The position numbers were made by a program, and so were the translations under genes. From contig CAJNDT010002035.1 in NCBI GenBank assembly GCA_905221615.1, positions 119,501-183,500 of the forward strand: a stretch of 64,000 nt of DNA, given 5' to 3'. Shown here one piece after another: positions 1 to 11,335 of this stretch. Source of the stretch: Symbiodinium sp. CCMP2592 (lineage: Eukaryota; Sar; Dinophyceae; Suessiales; Symbiodiniaceae). Within the stretch, counting starts at the first letter, position 1. Every line of letters begins with the position of its first letter. Below the pieces are notes generated by a model. That model saw only the letters and a list, made by a program, of their open reading frames with translations. It was not told the origin of the DNA and did no database searches.

Positions 1-1300
1 TGCATTGCGGTACTACTGCAGTGGTACTATACAACGTACTACTGTGCTAGTACACTGCCGTACAACTGTACTAATGTGGTACTGTACGACTGCACGGTCT
101 ACTGCACTACAAGTGTACTATTGCCGTACTACTCCTGTGCTACTGTACCGCTTTGCCGGGGTGGGCCTGTGCCATGCTTGTACCCCAATGCTGCCAGCGC
201 TACCACTACCGCTAAGGCTATCACTACTCACCACTCTACGACGACGAGGATGACGACCATATACGACGACGACAATTGCCACTTCGATGCCTCATGCTGT
301 TGCGAATTCAGAGAAGCCGCTTTCAGGATTTAAGGAACCTTCCCGCAACGGAAAAGCGGCTGTGCCTGCGTGTTGACCTCAGCGCCCCTTTCGAACAGCA
401 GCTCTGCCACATCTTTATTGTCCTTCCTGACAGTCAGCGTCGTTCCGGGGCTTCCGGGGCCCGTACGGGTCCCCGAACCACCAGCACCGCTCGGGACCCA
501 TTAAGGGTTCCCGACTCTGTCCAAGAACCCGGCTTTGCTAGCTTACTGAGAACGGTAGAGCGCTTTCCAGAGCCTGCGAGCGACACCAATCATTACATCA
601 GGGGTTCAGGGCTTCGGGTTTCGCATTTCAGGTCTGGCTTATTGCATTCAGGGTTAATAATATGGGGGCCTTGATATTTATGAATAGGGTTTTGGGCCCC
701 TTGAGTATAATAGAGAGCCCCTAAAGGAACAAATATTGGTAACTATTTGGGCTCTTGTGTTCGGGTCCGGGTCTTCTTGTTTCACATCCCCGGGGGGCTC
801 CCGAAGTGAAGAACTGTAGTCCACAAGGCCAAAGGGCTGCGCCGCGATGTACATCGGAGTCGCTCCCCCCGTGGTTTCGCTGTTCACGTTGGCTCTTAGG
901 TCAATCCTCGGCGAGGAATGCTAGAGACAGGAAGCCTAAACCCTATTAGGATGTCCTTAAGGGGGGGTGGTCCAAGGGGGGTAGGTAACCTAGTAATCCC
1001 CATTATTCCCCAATACTCCCTAAGCTTCCCTAAGGTTCCCCAAAGCTCCCTAGTACCCTCCCCCCTTGAACCACCCCCCCTTAAGGATCAAAAGGAGGGA
1101 CCCTTAGTAAGGACCCCTAGGTATATACCCTTAATATAGCTATTATATACCCATTATATAGCCCATTATAGGGTAGGGGTCCCCATTAAGGGTCCCTCCT
1201 TTTCCCCTTTGAAGGAAGCCTAAACCCTAAGCTGCCAAAATCCTAAGCTCCGAGACCCAATCCCCTTCAAGCTAAAAAGCCCCCAAAAACCGAAGCATCA
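1..1300. other. Non-coding DNA: GTAC-rich tract and two hairpins
   Basis: 1-160 is a degenerate TAC/GTA-rich low-complexity tract like the block at 56.7-57.25 kb. Two adjacent inverted repeats lie at 956-1086 (CCTTAAGGGGGGGTGG / CCACCCCCCCTTAAGG) and 1090-1202 (AAAGGAGGGACCCTTAGTAA / inverse). No gene is supported. Confidence 0.5.
655..770. mobile_element. Foldback element family C, decayed copy
   Basis: Contains ATGGGGGCCTTGATATTTATGAATAGGG-like family C sequence (written here as variants of GGGGCCTTAATAGTTAGAAT), GGGCCCC and the end GTAACTATTTGGGCTC. Better copies are at 34892 and 56251. Confidence 0.45.
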
Positions 1301-1317
1301 ACTGCTAGGCCACAGCC

Positions 1318-1453
1318 ATATATATATATATATATGTGTGTGTGTATACACGCACACATGCGTAGGTGTGTCTATGTATGTATTTATTTCATATACATGC
1401 ATGTATATGCATTTTAAATCCATCTACACTGAGTATATCTGCACGCATAATTA
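1318..1453 (+). repeat. Dispersed direct repeat, copy 1
   Basis: An AT/GT dinucleotide start, then ~120 bp (ATACACGCACACATGCGTAG ... CTGCACGCATAATTATC) repeated almost identically at 3535-3661, in the same orientation. Confidence 0.8.
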
Positions 1454-1660
1454 TCATGGTATCCCCCCCCCAGTTATCCACCAGTTTTGGTGTAAATCCT
1501 GTGCAATCTGCCCCTGACCCCTCCCCCTCGCTTATCTACCGACTCAAAAGACAAGTACGTGTGTACTCTGAACGTGTGCAGTACCAAAACAATACAACAG
1601 ATGTTAGTGTACATGCCTGCGCACCTGTTTAGGGAAGTGAGAGCGCTCCCGATGCATCCC

Positions 1661-1820
1661 GAGTATTGAACTTCAATCCCGGGGATTGAACTTCAATACT
1701 CCCGGATCCAAGATTCAAGATTCAAGATTCCAGGACAAAGTTTCCCCAGGATCTTGAATCTTGAATCTTGGATCCGGGGGTATTGAAGTTCAATCCTCGG
1801 GATTGAACTTCAATACTCCG
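1661..1820. repeat. Foldback with nested direct repeats
   Basis: GAGTATTGAACTTCAATCCC and the inverse at the ends; inner arms of AAGATTCAAGATTCAAGATT and its inverse around a short loop (~1730-1755). Each arm itself repeats the ATTGAACTTCAAT palindrome. Confidence 0.75.
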
Positions 1821-2099
1821 GACTGAAAGTCAAACCCTACATACACAGTCCTGTCTCAACCATGTAGTAACTGCCGCCGCAACAACAACATCAAGACTGC
1901 AATAATATTGGGTAGTTCGCTACATATACACAAGCATGACCTTTTGCATTTGCGTCAGATACAAATGGATACGGAGTCGCCACCTACACAACACAATGCT
2001 GAGCCGATGATCTCCATACACAGATGTATATACACGCGTATAGGCACATTCCAGATAGCATTGAATGCACATGTATGTGTCCACGGAGTCTAGACACCT

Positions 2100-2630
2100 T
2101 CTCAAGAAGATTCCTAGAACCACATGCTCTACCTACGTCAGTAATATTTTCATTGAGGTGTTTGCCCAGTTTGCATAACATGCATATTTACACATCTGCA
2201 TCGGAGTTGTTGTGGTCGTGTCGCACGTGAGACCTCGCGATATTGCACAATCATGATGCAATAGGAAGAAGTTCGCATTTGGGAAGTTAGGACGGCTAAG
2301 ATGAGACAGTACAGAAAAAGACGAGCTGCGTCTATGCATATGTACCATGGATGGCTCCCATAGTAATCTCGTAGAGCCAAATGCTTTTAGAAATGTACCT
2401 GCGTCTGTAGTGTCAGTACTAACGTGCTTGTCCAGTTTACCTGGAATGCATATGTATTTAGGAGTTTGTGTGTGGGTGTCGCGAGACCTGGTGATATACA
2501 AAAGCTCGCATTTGGGAAGCTAGGATGGCTCAGATGAGACAAAAACACAGAAAAAACAGGAAGCTGCATATATGCATATGTACCATGGGCGGGCCCCCCA
2601 TAGTAATCTCGTGCGACGCCGCCTCAACGT
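2100..2630 (+). repeat. Two diverged tandem units of ~240-270 bp
   Basis: 2268-2383 and 2501-2625 share CTCGCATTTGGGAAGCTAGG, GATGAGACA, CATATGTACCATGG and CATAGTAATCTCGT; the preceding ~130 bases of each also resemble each other. No coding signal. Confidence 0.65.
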
Positions 2631-3534
2631 GTTTTGACATTCCTTGTGTTTCGATTTGGGGTGTATGTTTACTGAAATCGTCTACGTTACATATTTGGTG
2701 CCAATTATGGGTTGCCGCAATACTATATAAACGTACACATACACATGGAGTAGCAACCACAAGAGTGACTGTCGAATGAATTCAAGTCAAGGGCATTTGG
2801 CCCAATATTTCCGTTCTAGCAGGGGGGGTAGTCCAGAGTTTTGACAGATCCAAGAAGAGAACTCGATGTGCCTTTGCAGGGGTCCATGCAACTACACAAG
2901 AAAGGGTTTTGGTGGGATTCTATCAGGGCTTTATCAGGGTTTTGTAATGGATTGAGTGAGAAGGTTTCTGCAGAGATCTATAAGGGCTCCACAAACGATT
3001 TCTTTATGGTTTCTATGAGAAACCTATAAGTAGTGTCGACTTTGGTTGTGAAAGGGTTGCTGAAAGGCAATATTAGAGCTATTGTATATACGATACGTAC
3101 ATGTACATGGACCTTTAGTGTTTAGGAGCTTCAGAAGACCACGGGCCTCAATATAGAAGCCACAAGTAGTAGGATCCTTATCATAAGGACCCTTTAAGAA
3201 GGTGCGCTTGCATGTTAAGAAACCTCCAACTAGTTCTATGAAGGCGGCTCACCAGTACAAAACGCCTACCGTGAGGAGCCTTTCTATCGCATTCTTGAAG
3301 GTCAGTTCGTATCTGAAAACCCTGATCTTTCGGAGGGGGGGAGGGTAACATATATGGTACTGCCCTCAAAGAGCAAGGTTCCTTTACAATCCTACATTCA
3401 ATAAATCCCTGTCTATGGTCTTTGGGGATTTTGGGAGGCATGGTACCGATCCCAATCCCCTCGGCGCAGCCCGGGCAATGGGCCAATTTGGTCATTTCCA
3501 CCCAAAAAGGGTGGATAACCCAGGGGGGGGGTAG

Positions 3535-3661
3535 CATATATATATATGTGTATACACGCACACATGCGTAGGTGTGTCTATGTATGTACTTATTTCATAT
3601 ACATGCATGTATATGCATTTTAAATCCATCTACACTGAGTATATCTGCACGCATAATTATC
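3535..3661 (+). repeat. Dispersed direct repeat, copy 2
   Basis: Near-identical copy of 1318-1453 (one clear substitution and a shorter dinucleotide start), 2.2 kb downstream. Confidence 0.8.
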
Positions 3662-5519
3662 CGAGTGCGCTATTTTCTGACACTCCCATAGTGGTATCGT
3701 GACGACTTAGCTTTCGTCTAGCGTTTAGGGCTTAGGATTTTTGCTAGGGTCGTTCCGGTCCTTTTGATGATGAAGATGATACCGATGGAGGTTGTCATGA
3801 TAGTTCTGTGCACCCCGACGATGACTGGCATCACTGGCAGCGCATGCATGATTGTTACAAACAAAAGTGCCGTGAGCCATGCGAATCTTGCGAATCTGCG
3901 TGAGAATTTTGATTTTGCAGATTCTGATGGCTGGGCAGTTGAACCTGCTGTTCTGTTAGCAGGCTATGGGAATGGGGTGCAAGCATCAACCTGTTTTCGG
4001 AAACATGTCTCTCGTGAGTATTGTCATGTGTATCCCTAAAGCTCTAAGGACTCATATTTTAAGGCTTTGGGGCCCAAAGACCATACTATATAAGGCTTTT
4101 GGGCTATTTTGAGCCTTAGGATGATTATGCGGGCTGGAACATCAGAAGTCCGTGCCCGCATCATGTGGGGGGGGGGGCCTGAACAGCCGCATGATGTCCC
4201 ATAGCCTGGCTTACTTGCGCTGTCCCTACTGACACTACGGCTGATGATATACATCCCTGCATTATCCATGATAAGGAGTATACCACAATTCCTATAGTCC
4301 AGGGTCATTAAGGTAACGCAGGATTTATATCATCAACCGTAGTATTCCTACCCGTTCTGCTGCCACTAGGACTTGACAACGCTCACTTCAGGAGATGCCG
4401 GGCAGACAGTTTTGCTCAGCTGGCTACACACGGCTGTTTTAGCAAGTGTTCATGGAGGGTTCAGCGTCCAGGATTAGGCCGGGGTTGCATGGAACTCTAG
4501 ACTCAGAGCGCCTTACTTCCGCACGCCATCCTTCAACATCAGGACACCCACAGAACTTGGAACATCTTCGACGGACTATGCATGTGTCGGTCCCACCTTC
4601 GAGCTGCACCCGTCTGCAAACCTTTCCGACACCAGCAAGGGCCATGCCAAGCGTCAGTTTCTTCGCAATCTCCAGTCTCTCGTTCCTTGGAAGTGGTCAC
4701 GGAAACCCATGAGCGAGATTGCAGCAACATGAGCTGCAAAGTTCCAAAACCCCTTAACCCCAAGGGGGAGGAGGTACAAACTCCCAGATTCCGAGGCTTT
4801 CACCAAGAGACTCGGCACTGGGTTCATGTACCGACGCTTGTGTTCGTGTGCCACTGTGAACCCAGAAACTGCCATCTGACATAGGGGCTGTACTGACACG
4901 GGCCAGTCTTAACAAGTACCGGATTCCTTGGGCATATTTCAGCATACTTACAAGAAGGAACCCGAAGGAATGCTGTTGCATACTATTCAGGCTTCTGTCT
5001 TGGGTGTATCCTTGCCACGCAAGTTCTGCACTAGCGAGCGCAGGCGCAGTCATCACATCAGCTGCATCGTCTTCGTAGAACCAGACGAGTCTTCTAGTTC
5101 CACTCTACATGCGCCACAATTTTCTGGACGTAAGCCCTAAACCTTTCGTCCCAGGCGCTGGGATGCGATGAAGAGCGGAGTGGCTCCGGTGTTGTTGGGC
5201 GTATCCACTTCGGCCTTTGCCTGGGAGCGCTTAAACCCTAATATTATTACTAAATACCAATACTAATACTATACGAAGGTTTAGGGTTTAGAGTTGCAGA
5301 TTTCGGAGTTGGGCGCTCGGGGTTTAGAGGCTTTTGGCTTCTGCCGACAGCTTCGGCATTTATAGCCTTTCCGGAGCTTTGGAGTGAAAGGCCTAAGGGT
5401 CTAAGGCGAAAAGCCTTCAATTTAAGATGGGGCTTTGGGATTTCACGGTCTGAGAACTGAGCGGTGAAGAGTTCGGGTAATGTGGCTTCAGGGCGGGATG
5501 CCGCATCTTGGGATTGCCT
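3662..5519. other. Non-coding stretch
   Basis: Apart from the family A element at 4236-4341, I see no gene or strong repeat. Short open frames overlap on both strands without family patterns. Confidence 0.4.
4236..4341. mobile_element. Foldback element family A, copy 1 (TA-flanked)
   Basis: ~105 bp with ~27 bp terminal inverted repeats of the form CTGTTGATGATATAAATCC. A TA dinucleotide lies on each side. Other copies are at 7113-7217 and 32004-32110. The size and TA flanks fit a non-autonomous Tc1/mariner-type MITE. Confidence 0.75.
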
Positions 5520-5588
5520 TACCTTTGGTTAGTGGGGAATGTAGTTATAATTGTACCCCATTCCTCCATTCCCTACTAACCAAAGGTA
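5520..5588. mobile_element. Foldback element family D (short)
   Basis: 69 bp: TA-CCTTTGGTTAGTGGGG ... CTACTAACCAAAGG-TA. A longer copy with internal telomere-like sequence is at 31063. Confidence 0.75.
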
Positions 5589-5639
5589 AGTTGGGGGGTA
5601 TGGTGTTTTGTCCTTGCAATTCGCGGGGCCGACTGCAAC

Positions 5640-6035
5640 TCAACCTAGGGTTTAGGGTTCAGGGGTTTAGGGTTTAGGGCACCTGGCTGCGTCACTACTA
5701 CTCGACCGTTATCATGATCACTATGATTGCTTTCCTTGCTGCCTACTGTCGGCACAGCTATTTTATTTCTATTCACATTAGTGTCTCAGTACTACTCTTA
5801 ATTCTTTGTAATCAATACTGTTCTTGTAACTGTGACTCTTCTTATTGCTGCAATTACTGTTGCTATTGTAGTTGCCGTTGATGTCAGTACATAGTGCTGC
5901 TGTTTCTATGACTCCTGCTAATTCGGCTCATGCTGGAAATATTTGGAAATGCAACTAAACCCTAAACCCTAAACCCTAAACCCCTAAACCCCTAAACCCT
6001 AAACCCTAAACCCTAAACCCTAAACCCTAAAGCAC
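5640..6035. repeat. Interstitial telomere-like tracts
   Basis: 5640-5682 holds TTTAGGG-type words; 5953-6033 is a run of about ten CCCTAAA/CCCCTAAA units in opposite orientation. Together they bracket ~270 bp of ordinary sequence. Confidence 0.85.
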
Positions 6036-6101
6036 ACTCTCCTAAATCCGAAACCCTGAGTCCAAGTCTCGGAACCCAGATGCCAAGCTATGATTGTCTC
6101 A

Positions 6102-6209
6102 TATGGGGGTTTCTGGAAAAAGGGGACCCGAAGATAGTACCCTAAACAGTAAGATCATTATCAAAAGGTCTGCAAAATAAGGTACCCCCCTTTTTTGGAA
6201 ACTTCAATA
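6102..6209. mobile_element. Foldback element family B, degenerate copy
   Basis: TGGGGGTTTCTGGAAAAAGG at one end and a weak inverse at the other, flanked by TA. It shares internal words (GGGACCC, AAGATCATTAT, AAGGTACCCCCC) with better copies at 9889, 10367, 29961 and 30888. Confidence 0.6.
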
Positions 6210-7112
6210 TTGCGCTTGGGGCCTGGATCAGTTCGTCCACGATCGCATCAAAGCCCATCCTCAGGCTACTCTGTCGATCTCCACCCGGGCGTACGTAGTG
6301 TCAGAGGTTAAGGTTTAGGGTCTTGGAGGGTCTCTATGGATTGGGGATCTCAGATCCAAAACTCCAGACCTTTTACCGTATAGTCTTTGTGGGAGGGTCG
6401 CATGTCGGGGGCACTGTACGTTGACCATGATGACGCTGATGTTGAGGCCTTAGGGTTGAAGATGATGTGTGCTGACATGCAGTGGCAGTGCGACTGATAC
6501 TGATACGAAAAGGACATGGCAGTTTGATAACAACCTGTTAGTACATGCAAAAGAACTGAAAGTCATGCTAACTGGAACAGCAGCAACAAGACTATCGTTA
6601 AGCAAGCATGCAACACGAAACACAAAACAACATCCGTGTCCATAGTGACAAGGCATGCCACGGTTGGAGCTACCACCCCCCCCCCAAACAGTGCCTGTTC
6701 AGAGATCCGAGCGAAGCACATCACCAATAGATACTAAGTTATCATACGGCTAACAACCAGCAGCAGAGGCGAGAGCAGCCGGAACCCCAGTCAGAATACC
6801 GCTGCAAATCGCGACTCAGTACCGACAGTAATTTTGCCTAACACCCAAGCACTACTTAGTCTCGAGGCCTGATGTAAACCCTATTGAATTAAAGGACTGT
6901 TGCAGCGCTTTCTTAAAACCCCAACATCTCAAAATACAGCCCTCAAATCGAACAAGCAGCTGCGAGGCAATGAAGAGTGGCGTGGCCTTGTCTCTCGTAG
7001 CCTCGAATCGACTCGAGAGATTGTCGGATCTAAGGAAGAGGAACCAGGATGACCAGTAGCCTAGGAGTAAAAAGGGCTGCATTTTTGGTATTGGGTAACT
7101 TTATAGGGAACC

Positions 7113-7217
7113 TACTGTTGATGATATAAATCCTGCATTACCCATAATAAGGAATATACCATTATTCCCACAGTTTAGGGTCCTTCAGGTAATGCAGGAT
7201 TTATATCATCAACCGTA
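7113..7217. mobile_element. Foldback element family A, copy 2, with matching empty site
   Basis: Same element as at 4236. Its flanks match an uninterrupted sequence around 12398-12465, where ...GGAACCTAGGACTAC... lacks the element and has a single TA (12423-12424). This shows insertion at TA with TA duplication. Confidence 0.85.
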
Positions 7218-7292
7218 GGACTACAAAAAGGGAATAAGGGTACTACTGGGCATCCTAGGGAGTGGGGTTCGGATCAAGGTTTCTGTTTTGAA

Positions 7293-7400
7293 TACTTGTC
7301 GGGTATCATGGGGGACTATAGGTTAACCTTTGGGCTATTTAGGGGTTATATACGGACTATACTACCCCAAAAAAGGTTAAAGGTTACCTACTCTACTACT
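7293..7400. mobile_element. Repeat family E
   Basis: Shares CTTGTCGGGTATCATGGGG, ACTATACTACCC and AGGTTACCTACTCTACTAC with 12574-12684 and 35088-35190. It contains an inner GGTTAACCTTT.../...AAAGGTTAAAGGTT foldback; terminal repeats are weak. Confidence 0.6.
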
Positions 7401-9440
7401 TGGTTTGGGTTTGGGGCATCTGGGGAAAAGGGGTCTGGATTTAGCATTGCTGCATCTGATTCAGAAAGACTTGTGGGCTGCAGAGGAATCACTATGTACT
7501 TCAGGCAACATCTGTCTGACCAAGCTGTTTTGATAGGCACCCGGAGAGGTGACCCAAATTGATGGCATTACTTGTGTGTTCATGGCTTGCTGGGGTCACA
7601 CGACATGCTTTGAGGCCACAGCTACACTCCGAGCACCGCTTGGCAGCATGTTTGACTTCTAGATGTTAGCCATGGGTGTGCAGGGCTGGCAAGCAACACA
7701 TGCCAAACATCATGCCACAAAGGGCATGTATGCCAGCCAGCCGCCGAACGAAAGCTACAGCTACACCTTCTGCCTGCAGGTGCTAGCAAGGCCAAGCATG
7801 GACACACTCAGCATGACACGAGCTTGCATTGCCTATTGGCTGTGTGGCAAGGGAGAAAGGGAGAGAGAGGAGAGAGTGTATAGACAGGGGGCAGAGAGAC
7901 AAAATTAGAGATAGGGAGAGAGAGACAGAGAGAAAGAGCAAGCGGTGGGCCTTATTGACGTCGCATCGGTGCTCAATGAGGATTTGGACGTTGCCGTGGT
8001 GTCCATTCCTGGGTGGAAAGCACTGTTCTCGCTGGTGGTTCAACAGGATTGGGCTGAGGTTCATAGGCCTTTGAACACCAATAATGATCACCGCCAAGAC
8101 CAACAACAACAACAACACATAGGTGGTTCGATGCAGGATAACTGGATAGACAGCTGCGGATTCTGCTGCCGATGCAGATACCAGATACGGATATAGATAT
8201 GGGTACCGATATAGACAGAGATAGATATAGGTATAGCTATAGCCATAGCTATAGAAAAAGATGTAGATAAAAAAAGACGATATAGATACGTAACGACAGC
8301 GCCGTGGACCCAGATGGGCTTGCCACCCTCAGAAACCCTGTCAGAACTCACCTTGCAAACTCTTAGGGCGCCCCTGATCCCGTTTCAATCACCTTTAAAG
8401 CCGCCAAAGTGTCTGCGACGCCACATACAGCGGCGTTGCCTCGCTGTTGAGCGGCCGATCCTCATGCGCTGAGGGCTGAGGGTATACGGTTTTGAGCTTC
8501 GGGGTTTTTGCCTCCCGTTTAGCGACGAGGGTTCGGGGTTTTCGGCTAATCTACATGCAGGAAACTTTGTCGGCTGAAGGCCATGAAGCTGGAACCAAGA
8601 CAAGGGAGGCATAACTAGTCTCTGTCTCAGTATCCCATTGCAGGAATGGCTAAGTCCCAAACCTAAAACCCTGAAGCCCTCCAAGCACTAGTAGTCTTTG
8701 GTTTCGGATGCAAGGCTTCTCTGCCCTCACGACATAATATGACGAATCATGGCGTTTTGGGGCTTGTGCTTGCTTGGGCTCAGAGTGTAGGGCTTAAGGT
8801 TTGGGGTTTAGGGTTTCTACTGTGTAGAATTGTCAACAGGCCTCTGATTTTCAGAAGGTTCTTGCAGAGCGATTTTGCGATCCTTGGTTTCCGGGCTTTC
8901 GCGGCCTCTGGGTCGGGGTTTCGGGCTCCGGGCTTGGGATTTTGGGCTTAGGCTTTCGAGCGGGGGGGGCGTGGGGGTTGGTGCAGGGTTTAGGGGTCGA
9001 AGCAGTCGGGCAGCCACGAAGTCCACCCAAACCTGCTCCTCTGCATCGTCAGGGCTGACGCCTGGGCATTCCGACAACAGCGCAGCAGAACAAGCATCGC
9101 CAGCACTTACACAGCACCTTGCACTCAGCATGGGGTAGCATGTATAGTGATGCATCTACTTGCAATAGAACATGGTACTACATCTAAGCATCGAGCGAAC
9201 GAGGAAGAATGGACCGGAATACTGGCACTTGACATGCCATGAACCAACGAGACTAGCCTAAAGCCTAAACCATACAACCACAAATTCCTCGAAGATTCAA
9301 AGTTTTTCGTGGCCACAGCGGTCAAGGAGAAACCTGCACAGCGGGCGACCAAGAAACCGACGCCCCGATTCGGGGTTTTCAGAAGCTAGGGGACCCTAAT
9401 ACCCTAACATAGAACCCTATAGCAACGGAACATTTACTTG
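7401..9440. other. Non-coding stretch with GA-rich and telomere-like tracts
   Basis: A GA-rich purine run lies at 7853-7937, imperfect GATATAG repeats at 8170-8290, and GGTTTAGGGTT words near 8790-8815 and 8940-8995. No supported gene. Confidence 0.45.
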
Positions 9441-9442
9441 GA

Positions 9443-9448
<6 letters not shown>

Positions 9449-9504
<56 letters not shown>
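9449..9504. repeat. (TA)n microsatellite
   Basis: About 28 uninterrupted TA dinucleotides. Confidence 0.95.
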
Positions 9505-9509
<5 letters not shown>

Positions 9510-9699
9510 AACCTGTAAAAGTCGCATACTAACCCTGAAAATCGCATACTAACCCAAAAAACACCCCAGATATGCCTTGCATGACAGGCTCCTTACTTGG
9601 GCCCCTTCAGAATGGTGCGTGAAAAGGAAGCCATCGGAAAAGCTGCTTGTCCCTGCGGTCTTACGGTTTAGCGTTTGTAGGATTTAGGGTTGAGAGGTT

Positions 9700-9794
9700 T
9701 ACCCTAAGGCCCCAAAGTAGTTCCTTTTTGGGGGTTCATATTTAGAATCCTATAAGGTAATCCCAAGAAGGAACTACTTTGGGGCCTGTGGGTA
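9700..9794. mobile_element. Foldback element family L
   Basis: TA-CCCTAAGGCCCCAAAGTAG to CTACTTTGGGGCCTGTGGG-TA, 95 bp, single copy seen. Confidence 0.7.
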
Positions 9795-9888
9795 GGTTTT
9801 AGGGCTTTCAAAACATGGAGGGGTTGAGGTCCCAGGCTGACAGCCACAGCTGTCACGGCCCAGGATGCAAGATAGCATCTGAAGGTAA

Positions 9889-9996
9889 TATGGGAGTTTC
9901 CGAAAATTCGGGGTACCTTTTTTTAGGGTCCTTTTAATAAGGATCCTATTATTTAGGGTACTATACTAGGGTCCCCTACTTTCGGAGACTCTCATA
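9889..9996. mobile_element. Foldback element family B
   Basis: TIR TGGGAGTTTCCGAAAATTCG with near-inverse at the other end; centre AATAAGGATCCTATTATTTAG. TA on both sides. Confidence 0.75.
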
Positions 9997-10366
9997 TATG
10001 GGGCGCAAGGAGCGACGCAGGCTTCTCGGTTCCATTATACAATGCTTGTTTAGGGACTACAGGGCTACAATACCAACTATTCAAAAATCGATATTGGACC
10101 CCCAGGTTAAGAGGCTTCATGTGTCAGGTAGAAGAAACTGCTGACAAAACCTTCAGTCGGGGTTTGAGGGGTTCAGAACAGGGTTTGGGGTAGGGTTTAG
10201 GGTTCAGGGTTAGAATTGAATTTGGCATTAGTGATCATTTGTGCACGTACCTCTCGCTCGCGGAAGCACTCCACGTGGCTAAGCTCCCATGCCCTGCCCG
10301 CCGCATCTACTGTCACGATCAACCCAGCACCGAAGAGCATGGTCCCTAGAAAAATATCTATTTGCA

Positions 10367-10474
10367 TATGGGAGTTTCCGAAAATTAGGGGTACCTTATT
10401 TGGGGGCCCTTATGATAAGGATCCTATTATTTTGGGTACTATCTTAGGGTCCCCTATTTTCGGAAACTCCCATA
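10367..10474. mobile_element. Foldback element family B, best-preserved TIRs
   Basis: TGGGAGTTTCCGAAAATTAG...CTATTTTCGGAAACTCCCA, flanked by TA on both sides, only 370 bp from the copy at 9889. Confidence 0.8.
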
Positions 10475-11229
10475 TTTCCCTCTTCCAAACGGGCCCCATT
10501 AACCCTAGTATTGACTCTTGCTCAACTTGTTCCTGACTGCTGCCTGGCACAGGACGCCTTTCCTTCCTGACAGGCCAGGAACAGCGGGCTGGCCCCGTGG
10601 TTGTCCTCAGTCTACTAGTTGGCTTTGGTTTGGTGAGGCTGCAAAAGGGAATGAACAGGAGCGCCCTTAGGACCACAAATGGCGAGCAACAGCAGACATG
10701 CGTATGTACATGCTAATGTCCACATGTATCCGGGCCCTTGCATGCATCTGCTTGTCTTCTTACCTACCCGTTAGCGACGACAACGACGACAACGAGAACA
10801 GCCACTATCGCCGCAGCCACAAGGGCCAGAGCCGCAGAAACAGCACATATGGGAAAGGACGTACACACACACAGACACGATTTTCAACGGTACCATCGTA
10901 AAACTTGGCAGCTGATCACTGGTGACAGCTTGATGAAGTCGATGATGTGGTCGATGGTGATAACGGCTGTCATAACGGTGAGGATGATGGTGCTGATGAC
11001 GAAGATTACGATGGCACTGCTGCTGGCGATGGCATGAGCGGGATGATGAGATCGATGCTGATGGCCGCGATGGTTAAGGCGATGGTGGTGATGATTGTTA
11101 TGCTGAGTGGAACTGCAGTCAAAATTGTGAAGGCATTGAGGGTAACTTTGACAAGAAGATCATGGTGATTGTGTGGTGGTGACAGCGATGCTGTTCATGA
11201 TAAAGAGGAGGAGGGGACGGGCACTGTTC
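10475..11229. other. Non-coding stretch ending in GATG-rich sequence
   Basis: From ~10925 to 11200 the sequence is a degenerate GATGGTGATG-type low-complexity tract. No gene supported. Confidence 0.45.
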
Positions 11230-11234
11230 GCAGC

Positions 11235-11335
11235 AACCCTGGCAGTAGTAGTAGCAGTAGTAGTAGTAGTAGTAGCAGCAGCAGTAGTAGTAGTAGTAGT
11301 AGGAGCAGCAGCAGCAGCAGCAGCAGCAGGAGGAG
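11235..11335. repeat. AGT/AGC trinucleotide repeat
   Basis: Mixed (AGT)n/(AGC)n run. Open frames here encode homopolymeric Ser, Val/Ala or Leu runs and are not credible genes. Confidence 0.9.

Noticed and set aside
1318-3661. LTR retrotransposon with the direct repeats as LTRs
   Set aside because: No gag/pol-like sequence, primer-binding site or polypurine tract between them, and the repeats begin with a dinucleotide run.
4236-7217. Ciliate-type internal eliminated sequences as explanation for TA-flanked elements
   Set aside because: The long perfect TIRs, dispersed non-coding locations and copy families fit MITEs better; the other genome features do not suggest a ciliate.
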